A program made the translations under genes and the position numbers. The notes beneath the pieces are model-generated. The model saw nothing but the letters and a program-made list of their open reading frames with translations. It searched no databases and had not been told where the DNA came from. A stretch of DNA of 64,000 nucleotides from Tridacna crocea (lineage: Eukaryota > Mollusca > Bivalvia > Cardiida > Cardiidae): NCBI GenBank assembly GCA_943736015.1, contig OX031060.1, positions 14,025,501 to 14,089,500 of the forward strand, given 5' to 3'. Shown in pieces: positions 23,601 to 33,741 of this stretch (positions are counted from its first letter, which is position 1; each line of letters opens with the position of its first letter).

Positions 23601-24386
23601 CAGTTGTTAAAAAGATGATTTTTCTATATGACAGGGTAGAAAACATTGTGGGAAAAGGAGAAAATGCTGGTTTCCAGCATTTTCTCCTTTTCCCACAATG
23701 TTTCGAAAGGCTTTCTTTTCCTGACTCGTAAAAAAATAGGGATTGTTTGGGAAAGGGTTAAATGCCAAATCATCAAATTGAAAATGATTTTTAAAGACCA
23801 ATAAACAGAATTCTTTTATAGCATATACGTTATAGTGATTGGTAAAATGGCTTTCATAGTAGGGTTAAGTCAAAGTTCGTACCGGAACAGATCTGGTGAC
23901 CGCATTATACCGAATCAGACTAAATACTCGGATTAAACATTTCATCCGACATTGAATATACCAACTAGGGTTTTTTTTTTAACAGGGACGCTTTTTTCGT
24001 AATTCGCTAGTCTATCAGTGCTTTTAGTACTTTGATTTTTTTCTTATTTCTTTGCAGTAATAAACCAATCAACACCATAAGTGCTTTTAGTACTTTGATT
24101 TTTTTCTTATTTCTTTGCAGTAACAAACCAATCAACACCGCAGATCTCTAACAACAAAACAGCGGATATTACACCAGACTATAAAACAACGTTATCGTCA
24201 CCAAAAACTATAGGCAGAAATCTCTTTACGAGGAAAATGGCACACGGCTTTCTAGCGAAGAGGAATGCTCATCAGCCTGGAATTATATGTGAATGTTGTT
24301 ACTTCCCCTGCACGATAAGTGAAATGCGGGAATATTGTAGCTATGGGACATCAGATCCTGATACATCTTTAATTGACCGTTTTTAG
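20415..24386 (+). CDS. Molluscan-type insulin-like peptide precursor (2 coding exons)
   Basis: Join 20415-20631 and 24121-24386, giving 160 residues. It encodes a secreted peptide hormone of the insulin superfamily, expected to signal through a receptor tyrosine kinase. Residues about 8-24 form a hydrophobic signal peptide. The B chain (about 26-63) holds CGANLNEVISLVC, the CX11C insulin B signature, plus an extra Cys30 typical of molluscan insulins. KKR at 64-66 and KR at 119-120 are likely convertase sites, and RK at 110-111 a possible third. The A chain (from about 121) has CX1CCX3CX8C, i.e. the canonical CCX3CX8C plus an extra Cys129. The eight cysteines allow four disulfides. NQS at 75 and NKT at 84 in the C-peptide are glycosylation sequons. 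The intron is phase 1 in the C-peptide, as in insulin genes generally. The assignment is by motif. The species paralogue is unknown. Confidence 0.93.
20807..20880. repeat. PAL palindrome in insulin intron
   Basis: 'agattaaaatcagactgcac' with the complement 'gtgcagtgtgatctttgatg'. One arm has decayed. Confidence 0.6.
21172..21721 (+). mobile_element. TTAA-2 MITE
   Basis: About 550 bp between TTAA sites. The ends are AAAGGTGG and CCACCTTT. An internal hairpin 'aaaaggctacgtagcctttt' is diagnostic. Others lie at 32698, 33764 (reversed) and 35707 (reversed). It lies in the insulin-like gene intron. Confidence 0.8.
21782..22132 (+). mobile_element. Family H element with 10-bp target duplication
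   Basis: Begins 'cgttgtctgcgcatgtcata' and ends 'gccatctagcgggagataatg'. It is flanked by AAACCCGAGG at 21772-21781 and 22133-22142, a perfect direct repeat that marks it as an insertion in the insulin-like gene intron. Confidence 0.8.
22270..22345. repeat. Short palindrome 'cgtaactacagctgtagttacg'
   Basis: Arms pair 'tcggtttacttccagaacct' with its complement around 'actacagctgtagt'. Similar palindromes lie at about 40540-40635 and 41568-41650, with the loop AGCTTGT..CAAGCT. Confidence 0.75.
22590..23420. mobile_element. FB2 foldback element, second copy
   Basis: Left arm ('aagttccaaacggctcttgc', 'tacattttccggatcgcc') and right arm ('catggctatccggaagatg', 'aagggccgtttggaactttc') match the copy at 12715. 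The interior differs. It lies in the insulin-like gene intron. Confidence 0.6.
23532..23761. mobile_element. TTAA-1 MITE
   Basis: TTAA at both ends. The ends are CCCTTTCCAAAAC and GTTTGGGAAAGGG and the core is perfect. It is the last repeat before the duplicated splice acceptor of the insulin-like gene. Confidence 0.85.
24018..24143 (+). repeat. 63-bp tandem duplication of an intron 3' splice site
   Basis: 'gtgcttttagtactttgatt', the pyrimidine tract, 'tttgcag' and the first codons of exon 2 occur twice, offset by 63 bp (AG at 24056-24057 and at 24119-24120). The copies differ at only a few bases. Use of the upstream AG would add codons ending in an in-frame TAA before the A chain. The downstream AG gives the full hormone. 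Confidence 0.92.
24121..24386 (+). CDS. Insulin-like gene, coding exon 2 (C-peptide and A chain)
   Basis: Follows the acceptor 'ttatttctttgcag' ending at 24120 and completes codon 73. It encodes 87 residues, then TAG at 24384-24386. The A chain reads GIICECCYFPC followed by TISEMREYC, then a 15-residue tail ending in DRF. Whether the tail is retained is not evident, because no dibasic site follows Cys145. The first codons are repeated 63 bp upstream (see the acceptor duplication). Confidence 0.93.
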
Positions 24387-24698
24387 TCTTATCTAAATCC
24401 GTCAGTGCCGTTATTTTAGTGTTTATTTTATAAAGAAATACTTCACCATTAAAAACACCAGCGACATTTAACGAGCCCTGAAGAGGACGAGTGAAAACAA
24501 AAATATCGAGAGGAAAGTGTCTTCTTTTATTTTTTCACGGGTGATATTCAAAAAAAAAATCTTTTAAAAGATTTGACTGCTTATCTCAAGCTATTATTCC
24601 TTTTCCTACAAAACACTTTTATTTCAGCAAAAGGATAAATAAGAAATATCTTTAATTAAGACAGACGACGTGAAATTTGTCTAAAAATAGGCCCTTGA

Positions 24699-24704
24699 AA
24701 TAAA
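24699..24704 (+). promoter_or_regulatory. Candidate polyadenylation signal of the insulin-like gene
   Basis: AATAAA about 310 bases after the TAG codon. No other canonical hexamer was seen closer. Weak evidence on its own. Confidence 0.4.
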
Positions 24705-25227
24705 CATGTCTACAGTTTTTAACCAATGACACATTTCAATTTATTGATTTTTTTATCAAACCCAAAAAGTAGGTCAAAAGTGAGCATTTTCATCCGCGCA
24801 AAAAAAATATAGACTACAGAAAGCATTTGCAGATGACAAGAGACATGTGGCTTAGATTTTAAAAAAATGATTAAAAGAAAAAGGCTTTTGAGAGAAGATA
24901 GAAAAAAGCCCATTGTCAGCATATTTTTCCTTTTATACAACGTTTTCTGTAACCTTTTTTTTTTAATCCAAAACACGGGATGTTTGTTCGACGGTTTATT
25001 ATTTGCTCAAATAAGGGTGACAACCGTGCCTATAAAGTGCCTGTCCTCTATACTTTTACACATACTATTACACATGTATGTATAGTGTTAGAGCACGCGG
25101 TTGTAAGGATTTCAATCGGAATGCAAACCCTCATTATTGACAAAAATGTACTGCCGCAAGAAAAAATACGCCTGTAACACCATATTTGGAATTAACCATT
25201 TACTCGCTTAATTAATGAAATGAACTT
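24705..25227. other. No gene; decayed TTAA-1 remnant
   Basis: Text such as 'gaaagcatttgcagatgaca' and 'gcccattgtcagcatatttt' at about 24815-24960 derives from TTAA-1. Nothing else is supported. Confidence 0.45.
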
Positions 25228-25425
25228 TCAAGCCGATGGCAAAAACAAAGCTTGTCATTTCAAAAGCATTTCTTGGGAAAATTGCAAAAACAAAAATGCC
25301 ATTTCAAAGTCATTTCTAGGGAAAATGGCCAAAAAAAAGAAAATGCCATTTCAATGGCATTTTTAGGGAAACGTGGCAAAAACAAAAAATGCCATTTCAA
25401 AGGCATTTTTAGAGAAAAATACCTC
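25228..25425 (+). repeat. Minisatellite, about 4 units of ~45-53 bp
   Basis: Repeating 'catttcaaaggcatttttag', 'ggaaaatggcaaaaacaaaa' units with point differences. A single related unit occurs at about 4610-4665, suggesting local expansion of a dispersed repeat. An open frame across it has no independent support. Confidence 0.8.
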
Positions 25426-25433
25426 CTTCTTGG

Positions 25434-25502
25434 ACAGTGTAGAACCGGGATCTGACGGCATCTTCTGTGCAGCCTGATCTTGATCTACACTGTCTGTAAA
25501 TT
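25434..25502. repeat. PAL palindrome
   Basis: 'cagtgtagaaccgggatctg' arm and 'ctgatcttgatctacactgt' arm around 'catcttctgtgcag'. Confidence 0.65.
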
Positions 25503-25781
25503 GTCCTAGATGCTCTTACCAGCCAAAAGGTAAACATGATTCAAACACAAGTTATCGTAGGAGAGACATGTGTCATCGGGAGAGAGAGAGAGAGATTTTC
25601 CCATATAAATTCAAGTTCCACGTTTGAAACCTGATCTAAGTTCAACTGTGATTCTAAATTATATCACGAAGCATCGGGACAGAATATCGACACAGAATAT
25701 CTCTGCCAATCAGCTAATTAGTCGCGCAGTTTTGATTGTATGATATGGCCCACAGCCCGCGAAAAGGGACAGTCGGACATT

Positions 25782-25850
25782 TGCGTAAAGCGTCGTCTCG
25801 GATTAGCCTGCGCAGTCCGCGCAGGCTAATCCGAGACGGCACTTTACGAC
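25782..25850. repeat. CPAL copy (GATTAGCC sub-type)
   Basis: 'cgtctcggattagcctgcgc' pairs with 'gcgcaggctaatccgagacg' almost perfectly. Confidence 0.85.
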
Positions 25851-25909
25851 TGAATTAGATTTTGTCCTGCAGTAGGCTTGCACAAAACAGAAAATTACAT
25901 GAAAACAAA

Positions 25910-25998
25910 AAAGTGTTTTTTTCTGATTAGTCAGCGCTGAGTGCGCATGCTGATCAGAGACTACATTTTACGCAAATGTTCGAGTGCCCTTTTTCGCA
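25910..25998. repeat. CPAL copy, degenerate
   Basis: 'gattagtcagcgctgagtgc' with 'gcatgctgatcagagac', then the family tail 'cgcaaatgttcgagtgccc'. Confidence 0.5.
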
Positions 25999-26199
25999 TG
26001 TTGCATGCCAATTATAAAATTTACTGATGAATTCTGTCCTTGGCTTTTACAAATGGCAAATTCGGGCCTAATACCTCTCGGTGATGCTTGATACCAAGCA
26101 AGTTATCACGTGACCATGGATCCATAAAGTCCATTTCAAATAAGAACGGACTGAATTACGAAGTAAACTGGTCCTTTAACATGCAGATAATTGATCTCT

Positions 26200-26292
26200 G
26201 GCAAAACGTGTAGGCTCGGATCAGCCTGTCCGTACAGTGCAGGCTGACCTTGGTCGATACATTTTGCAGATGCGATAAGCCTCCTTTTTACA
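26200..26292. repeat. CPAL copy (GGTCAGCC sub-type), degenerate
   Basis: 'aggctcggatcagcctgtcc' and 'gtgcaggctgaccttggtcg', then 'gcagatgcgataagcctcct'. Confidence 0.6.
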
Positions 26293-26355
26293 GAGTATGG
26301 CTCAGATCTATACTTTTTTTGATAAAAAATTATTTCCAACAGTAAATTTAGTATC

Positions 26356-26578
26356 TTGACCCTTTCCCAAACAAGCCCTGGTAGGGTTGCAGTAAAAGTC
26401 TTTTCAAAACACTGCGGGAAAAGGAAAAAAATGCTCGTAACGAGCAATTTCTCCTTTTCCCACAGTGTTTTCTACCCTGTTTGAGATCTTTCTGGCATTT
26501 TCTCCAAATTTAAAATTGTTGTCTGCAATCTCTTTTGGTTTGAAAGAGTCCAAAATTTGTCGTTTGGGAAAGGGTTAA
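26356..26578. mobile_element. TTAA-1 MITE with altered core
   Basis: The core is 'aaaatgctcgtaacgagcaa' instead of the common GCTGGTTACCAGC. Both arms changed together, so the hairpin is kept. The right TTAA is intact and the left is TTGA. Confidence 0.8.
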
Positions 26579-26887
26579 GTTATGTCCCGGCCATTTTTTT
26601 TTTTTCTTTTTCATTAACAGTCTGCGCAATTGAGAAATGCCAATGTCTGAACTATTTTCTGCAACCTGTTATTTCTCACGTCCCTTGTATTCCGGCGCCT
26701 GATTTGAAGATAGTTATTCCAATGTTTTGCTATATTTATGACAAAACACCAATAAAAGATTGATTTTCGCCTACGTATACTTTCTTTTTTCTATCTGGTA
26801 ATGAAACCATATTGTAATCTATATATAATTGTTCTTCTGTTGAATTTAACTACTGGTTATCTGTCAAACAGACATTTGCTGAGAATC

Positions 26888-26965
26888 TGCATGTCCCGTA
26901 GGCAATTCGGTAGCGACCAGCGCGTGAAACCCATCGGTAACAGGTTCGATTGCTTTGCTTGTCTA
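26888..26965 (+). repeat. tRNA-like sequence (possible SINE head)
   Basis: An A-box-like 'gtaggcaattcggtagcg' and a B-box-like 'aacaggttcgattgc' are spaced as in a tRNA, but acceptor and anticodon stems do not pair well. Probably a decayed tRNA-derived SINE rather than a functional tRNA. Confidence 0.35.
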
Positions 26966-27027
26966 ATTCTTCCAGAGGGGTTATGGTAGCCATTACCATT
27001 TTTCACACTTCTCTCACTTACCATTGT

Positions 27028-27255
27028 TTAACTCTTTACCAAACAACAATATTTTAGACTGGTCCAAATTGAAAGCATTTACAGACGACAAAATTAACTT
27101 GAATCAAAAATTGATTTTTTTTCCAGCCGGGCTGAAAACATTGTGGGAAAAGGAGAAAATGCTGGTTACCAGCATTTTCTCCTTTTCCCACAATGTTTTC
27201 AGAAGGCTTCTATCTCAGCGTCGTAAAAACCAGGGATTGTGTGGAAAAGAGTCAA
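27028..27255. mobile_element. TTAA-1 MITE
   Basis: Left end TTAA + CTCTTTACCAAAC. Perfect core hairpin. Right end GTGTGGAAAAGAG with TCAA. Confidence 0.8.
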
Positions 27256-27621
27256 ATATTGAAAGGTAGATGCCGTTTTCAGTGGTGTTTCTGCCTTATC
27301 ATGAACGCAATACTTAACTATTTATAACTTACCAGTTTATGGTTTTACCAGTGCAGGTCTGTAGGGTTGTACCAATTTGTCGAGGGGACAATGGAACCCA
27401 AAGCCTGTGCCAAAGGCCAAGTTGTAACGACTCTTAAGAAGAAGACTTTTGAATCAATGTGGTATTGCCTTTGCATTGCACTGACCGTAATTACACGTCC
27501 AATCCGGACCGCAGTTTGTTTTACGATTTTGTAGACGGGGGTAAGACTTTATAAGAACAGCTTCGGTGAAATTGGGGCTTCAGGCATTATAAGGCCAAAA
27601 TTACACGTTCTACCCCGACTG

Positions 27622-28023
27622 CATCTTCGCGAGCCAAGGTTACGATCACTACGTGGATCTTACCTTGGCTGATTGAGCCCGATGTCGAGATTCCTGCGAT
27701 GCGCCTTCTATTGGATGCTGGTTATTATCCCCCTTTACATCATATTTCTAAAAGCAACTGAAATATCGTTTTACAAACCACTTACGAATACACATGATGC
27801 GATAAGCAGACATTCACGTGGGTTTCCATGTTTACCTTCTATACGAAAGGTGGCAACCTTGTTCTATTTTTATCAAAGATGAAATGCTACGAGCGATTTC
27901 ATTCGTTGCAGCTAGTGCTGGCAGCATCAAATGAAAAAGCATATCGGGTGAATGTAAAAATCAAGCTCGGTCCGCCAAGGGTAGAGTAGCGTAGTGAATC
28001 GTCATCCTTGGCTTGCGAAGATG
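27622..28023 (+). mobile_element. CTTCGC element with perfect 9-bp target duplication
   Basis: The inverted ends are CATCTTCGCGAGCCAAGG and CCTTGGCTTGCGAAGATG. The flanks are CCCCGACTG (27613-27621 and 28024-28032). A near-identical copy in the other orientation lies at 51428-51840. A short shared open frame (about 60 codons) has no recognisable similarity and may be chance. The ends and duplication length suggest a Mutator-like non-autonomous element. Confidence 0.85.
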
Positions 28024-28900
28024 CCCCGACTGCAACCCGTTTTCCGTTAATGTCAGGACGGAGTAAGACGTTACAAGAACTAGTTTGGTGTTATAAGGGC
28101 TTAAGAGTTAATGATCTACCGAAATGAAATAAGTTACATATGATAAATAAAATGATGGTTACATCACATCATGGAATATTTTCGCAGTAAAGGTAAAGAC
28201 CGTAAAGTTAAAATGCTGGTCACCAACAATCTTTCCTTTTCCCGTGATGTTCTCAGAAGAGTTCGTCCCTAAGGTTGTAAAAACTGGGATTGTTTGGTTA
28301 CGGATTAGCAATCGCCAGACAGTTCAATAACAGCAATCAAAGATAACAATCGCGGCCTACTTGACCTGACCTTGTTTTATTGATACACACGTCTGTCGAA
28401 GAGTAGGACATTAAAAATTCAGGATACCAATTAAAATCTCAATCCTGTACCAAACAATTTCGAAATCTTATCGACCCTGAGGACAGACAGGTTTTGAAAA
28501 CATTGCAGGAAAAGAAAATAAAAGACTGGTAACCAGCAATTTCTTCGCTTCCAAAGTGTTTTGTAGTTTTTTATATAAATTCCACCGTTTGAGCCAATGT
28601 GGAGATTTCTTTTCTGTAAATTATTTTCAATATGGGTAGGCCTACAATTTCGTCGCTGGTTAAACAGCTGACTCGCTGTATTGAACGTAATCTACCAGAC
28701 TTTGAATTTGATACCATCGTGGCAAATATGAAATTCCATTACACTAGTAATTTCTTTATTCTTTACAATTTTTTTTATAATGATGATTATTATTATTATT
28801 ATATAAATCAAGTTTCCCCCATATTCTATATGTTTTTAGAATGTTCTAATACGAGAACACAGCAAATATTTACCAACAATTCTAAACAGTATCTTCAGTC
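28024..28900. other. No supported gene; two decayed TTAA-1 copies
   Basis: Decayed hairpins lie at about 28165-28310 and 28437-28580. A start at 28632 opens about 39 plausible codons before low-complexity sequence. No splice site or homology supports it. Confidence 0.4.
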
Positions 28901-29220
28901 TTACAGTAGATTTAGACAGTAACACGATAACTGATTGCTCACCGATTTAATTCAACATATCAGAAATCGCGTTACTTTGAAATCAAGACATACTATTATA
29001 ATAAGACTAAAATATAACCAGAGTTCGTAATCACCAGCCATTCTTGAAAACATTCTTCTCTTGTTCTTCGAGACTTTCTAACTGTGAAAGTAACAAAACC
29101 TCTGATTGGCTTAACCAAATGGTTAAGCCAATCAGAAGTTCTGTTACTTTCATATTGAAAATATTCTAAAGAATAAGACTATAAGAATGTTTTATGATTG
29201 GTTGGTGAATACGGACCCAG
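28900..29220. mobile_element. Family C MITE preceded by a partial copy
   Basis: Complete palindrome at 29023-29220 (core 'ctctgattggcttaaccaaa' and complement). 28900-29022 is a decayed relative ('aacacgataactgattgctc'). Confidence 0.65.
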
Positions 29221-30015
29221 AATGTAGAAGAGTTGTTGAATACAAACTACCTCCTGAAACAAGTCATTGTCGCTCACTATGTTAGATTCAGCAACTCTTT
29301 TTACTTTCTGCTCTCATCAGTATTCATGAGCTACATTAGTTATTTTTCAATAAATCGAAATTTCTATTTCAAATAAACTGAAAATCTTCTTGAATATAGA
29401 ATTATAATAACAATTTTGAGGCATCTAACGTTTCAAATATTGGAGTTTTGTGACTAAATCTAAACCAGAAAAATTCTTCCAGCCAACTTTTTTGAAATGT
29501 GCAAAATGATTGGATCGAAAGATCCGCATAGATTCATTATGGAACCAATGAAATGCTTCATTGATTATGTATTAGAAAGAGATTTTTTAGCGAAATAACC
29601 ATGATACAGATATAGTGCGATCAAAGCATAAAAGAGGAACCTGTGACAGCACTAATTTAGATCGATTACCTCCCTTCTTGCAGTTAAAACGGTCAATGCT
29701 ATGAATACGTGCAAGTGGGACCAGTTGGTGAAAATAGCTTCCAGGATAAAATTAATTGGATAATTAATTCGATTTTAGCTTCCGTGATATGATTACACCT
29801 CAAAACAGTCAATATCAAGATGCTTAATTGCCTCTATGAAAATTTCACTTGGACTTCTGAGTGCTCACATCATACAAACCAACGACATGTACATGCATTC
29901 CAGTTCCTACTTATGCATTGCTGAACAAGATATGAAATTGGCTGAAACAACATAATTATCTAATTTTATTAGATTGCTAGTCTTGAAATTCATTAGTAGA
30001 CATAGCATTTTCCTT
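29221..30015. other. No gene recognised
   Basis: AT-rich. No repeats of the named families and no convincing coding block. Confidence 0.45.
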
Positions 30016-30607
30016 TTTTCTTCTTTTTAGATGAAAGATCAAAATTTATTTCGTCTTGTGAACATCAGCAGTAATAGTTTCACTCGTAGAGCACGAGTGG
30101 CGCAGCCACGGGTGAAATAATACTGATTATGTTCACAAGAGGAAATAAACTTTGTAATTTCATGCTTTCCGGTAGGATATCGAGAATTATCAGTGAAAAT
30201 ATTTTTCGATCTCACACTGGTACCACCAGTGCAAATACCGATTTTCACGTTCTTGTTGCCTATGCGCGTGCCTCACAGCCAGATGGGAAATATGACGTCA
30301 TATACCTTACATTTCTCGCGCTTGACGTAATATTGTAATGCGTTGCTATGCGGGAGGGGTTCGCCACGGGGAATAACGGAAAAGAACTGTACTGGATTTT
30401 GATAAAGCTCCTCCCAGAAAGGGTTAAAAGCATGAAATAAATAGATTTTTTTTTTCGGTGAAAGATCGAAATTTATTTCATTCCGTGAACATCATCGGTA
30501 ATATTTTCACTCATGACTGCGCCACACGTGAAAATATTACCGATGGTGTTCGCTCGATGAAATAAATTTCGATCTTTCACCGGAAAAAAACAAATATCCT
30601 CTATATC
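30016..30607 (-). mobile_element. Family B MITE, reverse orientation, plus a partial hairpin
   Basis: 30150-30607 is a full reversed copy ('catgctttccggtaggatat' ... 'aacaaatatcctctat'). 30016-30160 is an extra, more diverged B hairpin abutting its end. Confidence 0.7.
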
Positions 30608-30859
30608 TTTCACTGAAAAAAAAAATCTTTCTATTTCATACATCTTACTACTGTTTCGTTGTGAACGTCATCGAAATCAGTGCAATTATTTTCGGTAATT
30701 CCCCTTGGCGTAACCCCTACCCAATGACAACCAATTACAATATTACGCAAATGGCGAGAATGTAGGGTAAATGATCCTGTCCGTCTGGTTGAATGGCACA
30801 CACTGTTTACGTAAATAACTACTGAGCGGGAAACACTGTTTTCGCCTTCAATTGAAGAT

Positions 30860-31250
30860 CTACGGAAACAGATTTATGGTAAATCTAATTAGTCGTAAGC
30901 ATGAATTACCAAACCTTAAAATCCACCATTATTTCCCAACAGACTATCAAAAAAGCATGAAATAATCAAAGCGTTGAGAACGCTGAAGTGGTATTTGTCA
31001 TGGAAGCTATTGCGTGGAATTAAAAATTTGAAAGAAAAAGAGAAATATTATCCAAATATTGGCTTGAAAGTCAAGCTACTAGGAAAATTACTACCTTTTT
31101 GGCTACAAGGAGAGTATTCATTACGATTATTTATGTATTGGTGGTCTTCCTTCGAAGATAAGGAGGAGTCAGGACTAAAGTTCCTTGACAGTAGGATGCA
31201 TGATGAATAAAGAGGGCAACCATGTGAATAGATCGAATATAATTTAGTCT
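30860..31250 (+). repeat. Dispersed repeat K
   Basis: About 380 bp matching 38640-39005: 'agtcgtaagcatgaattacc', 'gcgttgagaacgctgaagt', 'tcgaatataatttagt'. An open frame of 78 codons lies inside this copy, but the second copy carries disruptions, so it is not called as a gene. Confidence 0.7.
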
Positions 31251-31711
31251 TCACCTGCAAACATTGATCTTGAAATATCTTTGGCCGTTAACATTTTATT
31301 CCCAGCATTACAATCATTTATTTCTATCTATTTATATTCATGCGCAATCAAATGGAATATCGCGCAATCACAGGATGTCCAAGCCATGGGACGACCTGGT
31401 TTTGGCACCAAAAAGCCCAGGGCTAAGCGATCAGTAGACAAATTTTGTATCACTGCTCCAATAGAAGGCTATAAGCGAGTGCAGTTATTTCAATCAAAAG
31501 ACAGTATTTCCACGATCGATGGCGTCACCCAGTGTATTTTAATATGCCATTTCCAATTATATATCTGAGTGCTACTGAAAAATTCATTCGTCTGAGAAAA
31601 ACTGATTTTAATTGGGTTTATTTCCTTTGGCTTTGCAGAAAATACGATAAATAGTCTTCAAAATCTAATTAAACTCATAGTGGTATTGTCTTTGACAAAT
31701 ACCACAAAAAC

Positions 31712-31754
<43 letters not shown>

Positions 31755-32690
31755 CTGGCCGTATGCTGCTATAAGGGTCTTGGACTGTGTGTTCCTAAGT
31801 TTGCAGATTGAAATGCACATCTGTAGTCCATGTAAGGTTATGTCGACTGATACGAGAAGTAAACATACATATTCATGCAGTAAACTAAACCTTAAAATGA
31901 AGGATAAATGATTTTTATTTATTTATTTATTCATTTATTTATTTATTTATTTTTCACTTTTTAAAAAGACAAACACGTAACTAAAGATTTGACCGAAATA
32001 TTTTTTCAGAATATTGGTACAATAAGGATCTAAAATTATGCTGCAGAGAGTTACGTTGATTAACTCTTTTGGCCCAGTAAAATTGGTTTGCAACACGCCA
32101 AAAAGGGGCATTTGGACACAAGAGTAAAGTGTCGTGTCGGATCAGACTACGCAGTCCGGGCAGGCTAACTCGAGACGGCACAATACTTCTACAATAGATT
32201 TTGTCCTTCAACAGACATGCACAAAACAGATAATTACACAAAATTATACAAAAACGGAAAGAGTCGTTTCGGATTAGCCAGCGCGGATTGCGCAGGCTTC
32301 CCCGAGACGACACTTGACGCAAATGTCCGAATGACCCTATTGGCATGTTCCAAGCCAATTATTATGCAACTACGGCCATGGCTGAGATCGCAGTCAACTA
32401 AAACTCATACGGGGTTAAAAGAAACAACCTAAAGGTATAAAACAAAGATTGTTTACAGCGCACATGCTGTGCAGTCAAATCGTGGTCTATGCAACCCACA
32501 AAAGCCTATATTTTGATCCGAGAGTTTTGCACAAAAAGCTAACGGTATACATCAAAGATAAGACGACTCGTTGTGGAGTCTGATCCTGATCTATGCCGTC
32601 CTCAAAAGCCCCTGTTTTCGCCTTTTGGCACTGAAGATTTTCTTTAAAAAAGTCGCACGTCAAAACAAGTTTTTTATGGTTGTAAGTGTT
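31251..32690. other. No supported gene; microsatellites and CPAL pieces
   Basis: (GATA)n at about 31711-31754, a TTTA-rich tract at 31913-31955, and CPAL remnants at about 32125-32190 and 32262-32345. A 95-codon open frame at 31281-31568 has no splice or homology support. Confidence 0.45.
31711..31754 (+). repeat. (GATA)n microsatellite
   Basis: About eleven uninterrupted units. Confidence 0.95.
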
Positions 32691-32697
32691 GCCAATA

Positions 32698-33227
32698 TTA
32701 AAGGTGGGTATTTAGATTTTTCACATCTCATCAAATTAAAACTGAAATTTATATGAAAAAAGCAACACAAATCATCAATGATGAAGAATTATGAAATTAC
32801 AACAAAAATGATGGCATTCCCTTAAAGGGCTACGTAGCCTCTTAAAGTATTTCATAGATTTCGAGCAAGAAACAAAAAAAAGTATTGTTGGAATGTCAAG
32901 TGACTGGCATGTGACTAATGACTCTTAAATTCCATAACATAACAAACATGTAATTATTTTCTATAATGTCTTCTTCGGACGCTATGTTTGAAGCTTCGTC
33001 TGTGTACTTCCGGTATGTAGATAAGCGAGTTGTTCATCTAAAAATGGACCGTGTTTCCTGTCGGTGTCGACCTGGGCAGTAGTAAATCTCTAGTATCTCT
33101 TGTTGTCGGATGGTTTTCGACTACTGGGGATTTATGCATGAAAATTAAAAAAGCTTTGGGAGTATTAGGATGATGTTTTTGTATTTTTGTAAAAATTTTG
33201 TCCGAAAATCTGAAGGGCCACCTTTAA
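32698..33227 (+). mobile_element. TTAA-2 MITE
   Basis: TTAA at both ends, AAAGGTGG / CCACCTTT termini, and the internal hairpin 'aagggctacgtagcctctt' partly decayed. Confidence 0.8.
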
Positions 33228-33414
33228 ATGGATAATCCTACAATGTTCCGCTGTATAATGGCCTTGTAAGCTATACAGAATCGAAGATGAAAGAACAGCT
33301 AACTAAGATCAAGAGATGTAACCGCATGCGTGCGATGAATTAATCAACAGAGTTTACAAGTGAATCTCATAAATATACAAATAAGACTTCTACCGCCCCG
33401 ACAGTAGACAACCA

Positions 33415-33643
33415 TTAACCCTTTACCAAATGACAAAGTCTTAGACTGGTCCAAATTGAAAGAAATTGCAGACGGCAAAATAAACATAACTCAAAAATTT
33501 AAATTTGTTTCCAGCAGGATAGAAAACATTGTGGGAAAAGGAGAAAATGCTGGTTACCAGCATTTTCTCCTTTTCCCACAATGTTTTCCAAAGGCTTCTT
33601 TCTCAGGGTCGTATAAACCAGGGATTGTATGGTAAAGTGTTAA
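33415..33643. mobile_element. TTAA-1 MITE
   Basis: TTAA at both ends. CCCTTTACCAAATG left end and perfect core. Confidence 0.85.
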
Positions 33644-33741
33644 GACAGAGAAATCGTGGAAAAGAGAGCAAGCGATTACTCCCTAACAAAGATTGTTGTT
33701 TTTTTTTTATTCCAATTGAATGAAAAAAAAACGTAATCATA

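Noticed and set aside
27673..27882. Frame shared by the two CTTCGC copies (ends ATLFYFYQR)
   Set aside because: Conservation is explained by the recent origin of both copies; no known family.
28632..28922. Frame starting MGRPTISSLVKQLTRC
   Set aside because: The first 39 codons look plausible but then run into (ATT)n sequence. No donor or homology could be shown.
30974..31210. 78-codon open frame
   Set aside because: Part of dispersed repeat K; the second copy at 38630 is disrupted.
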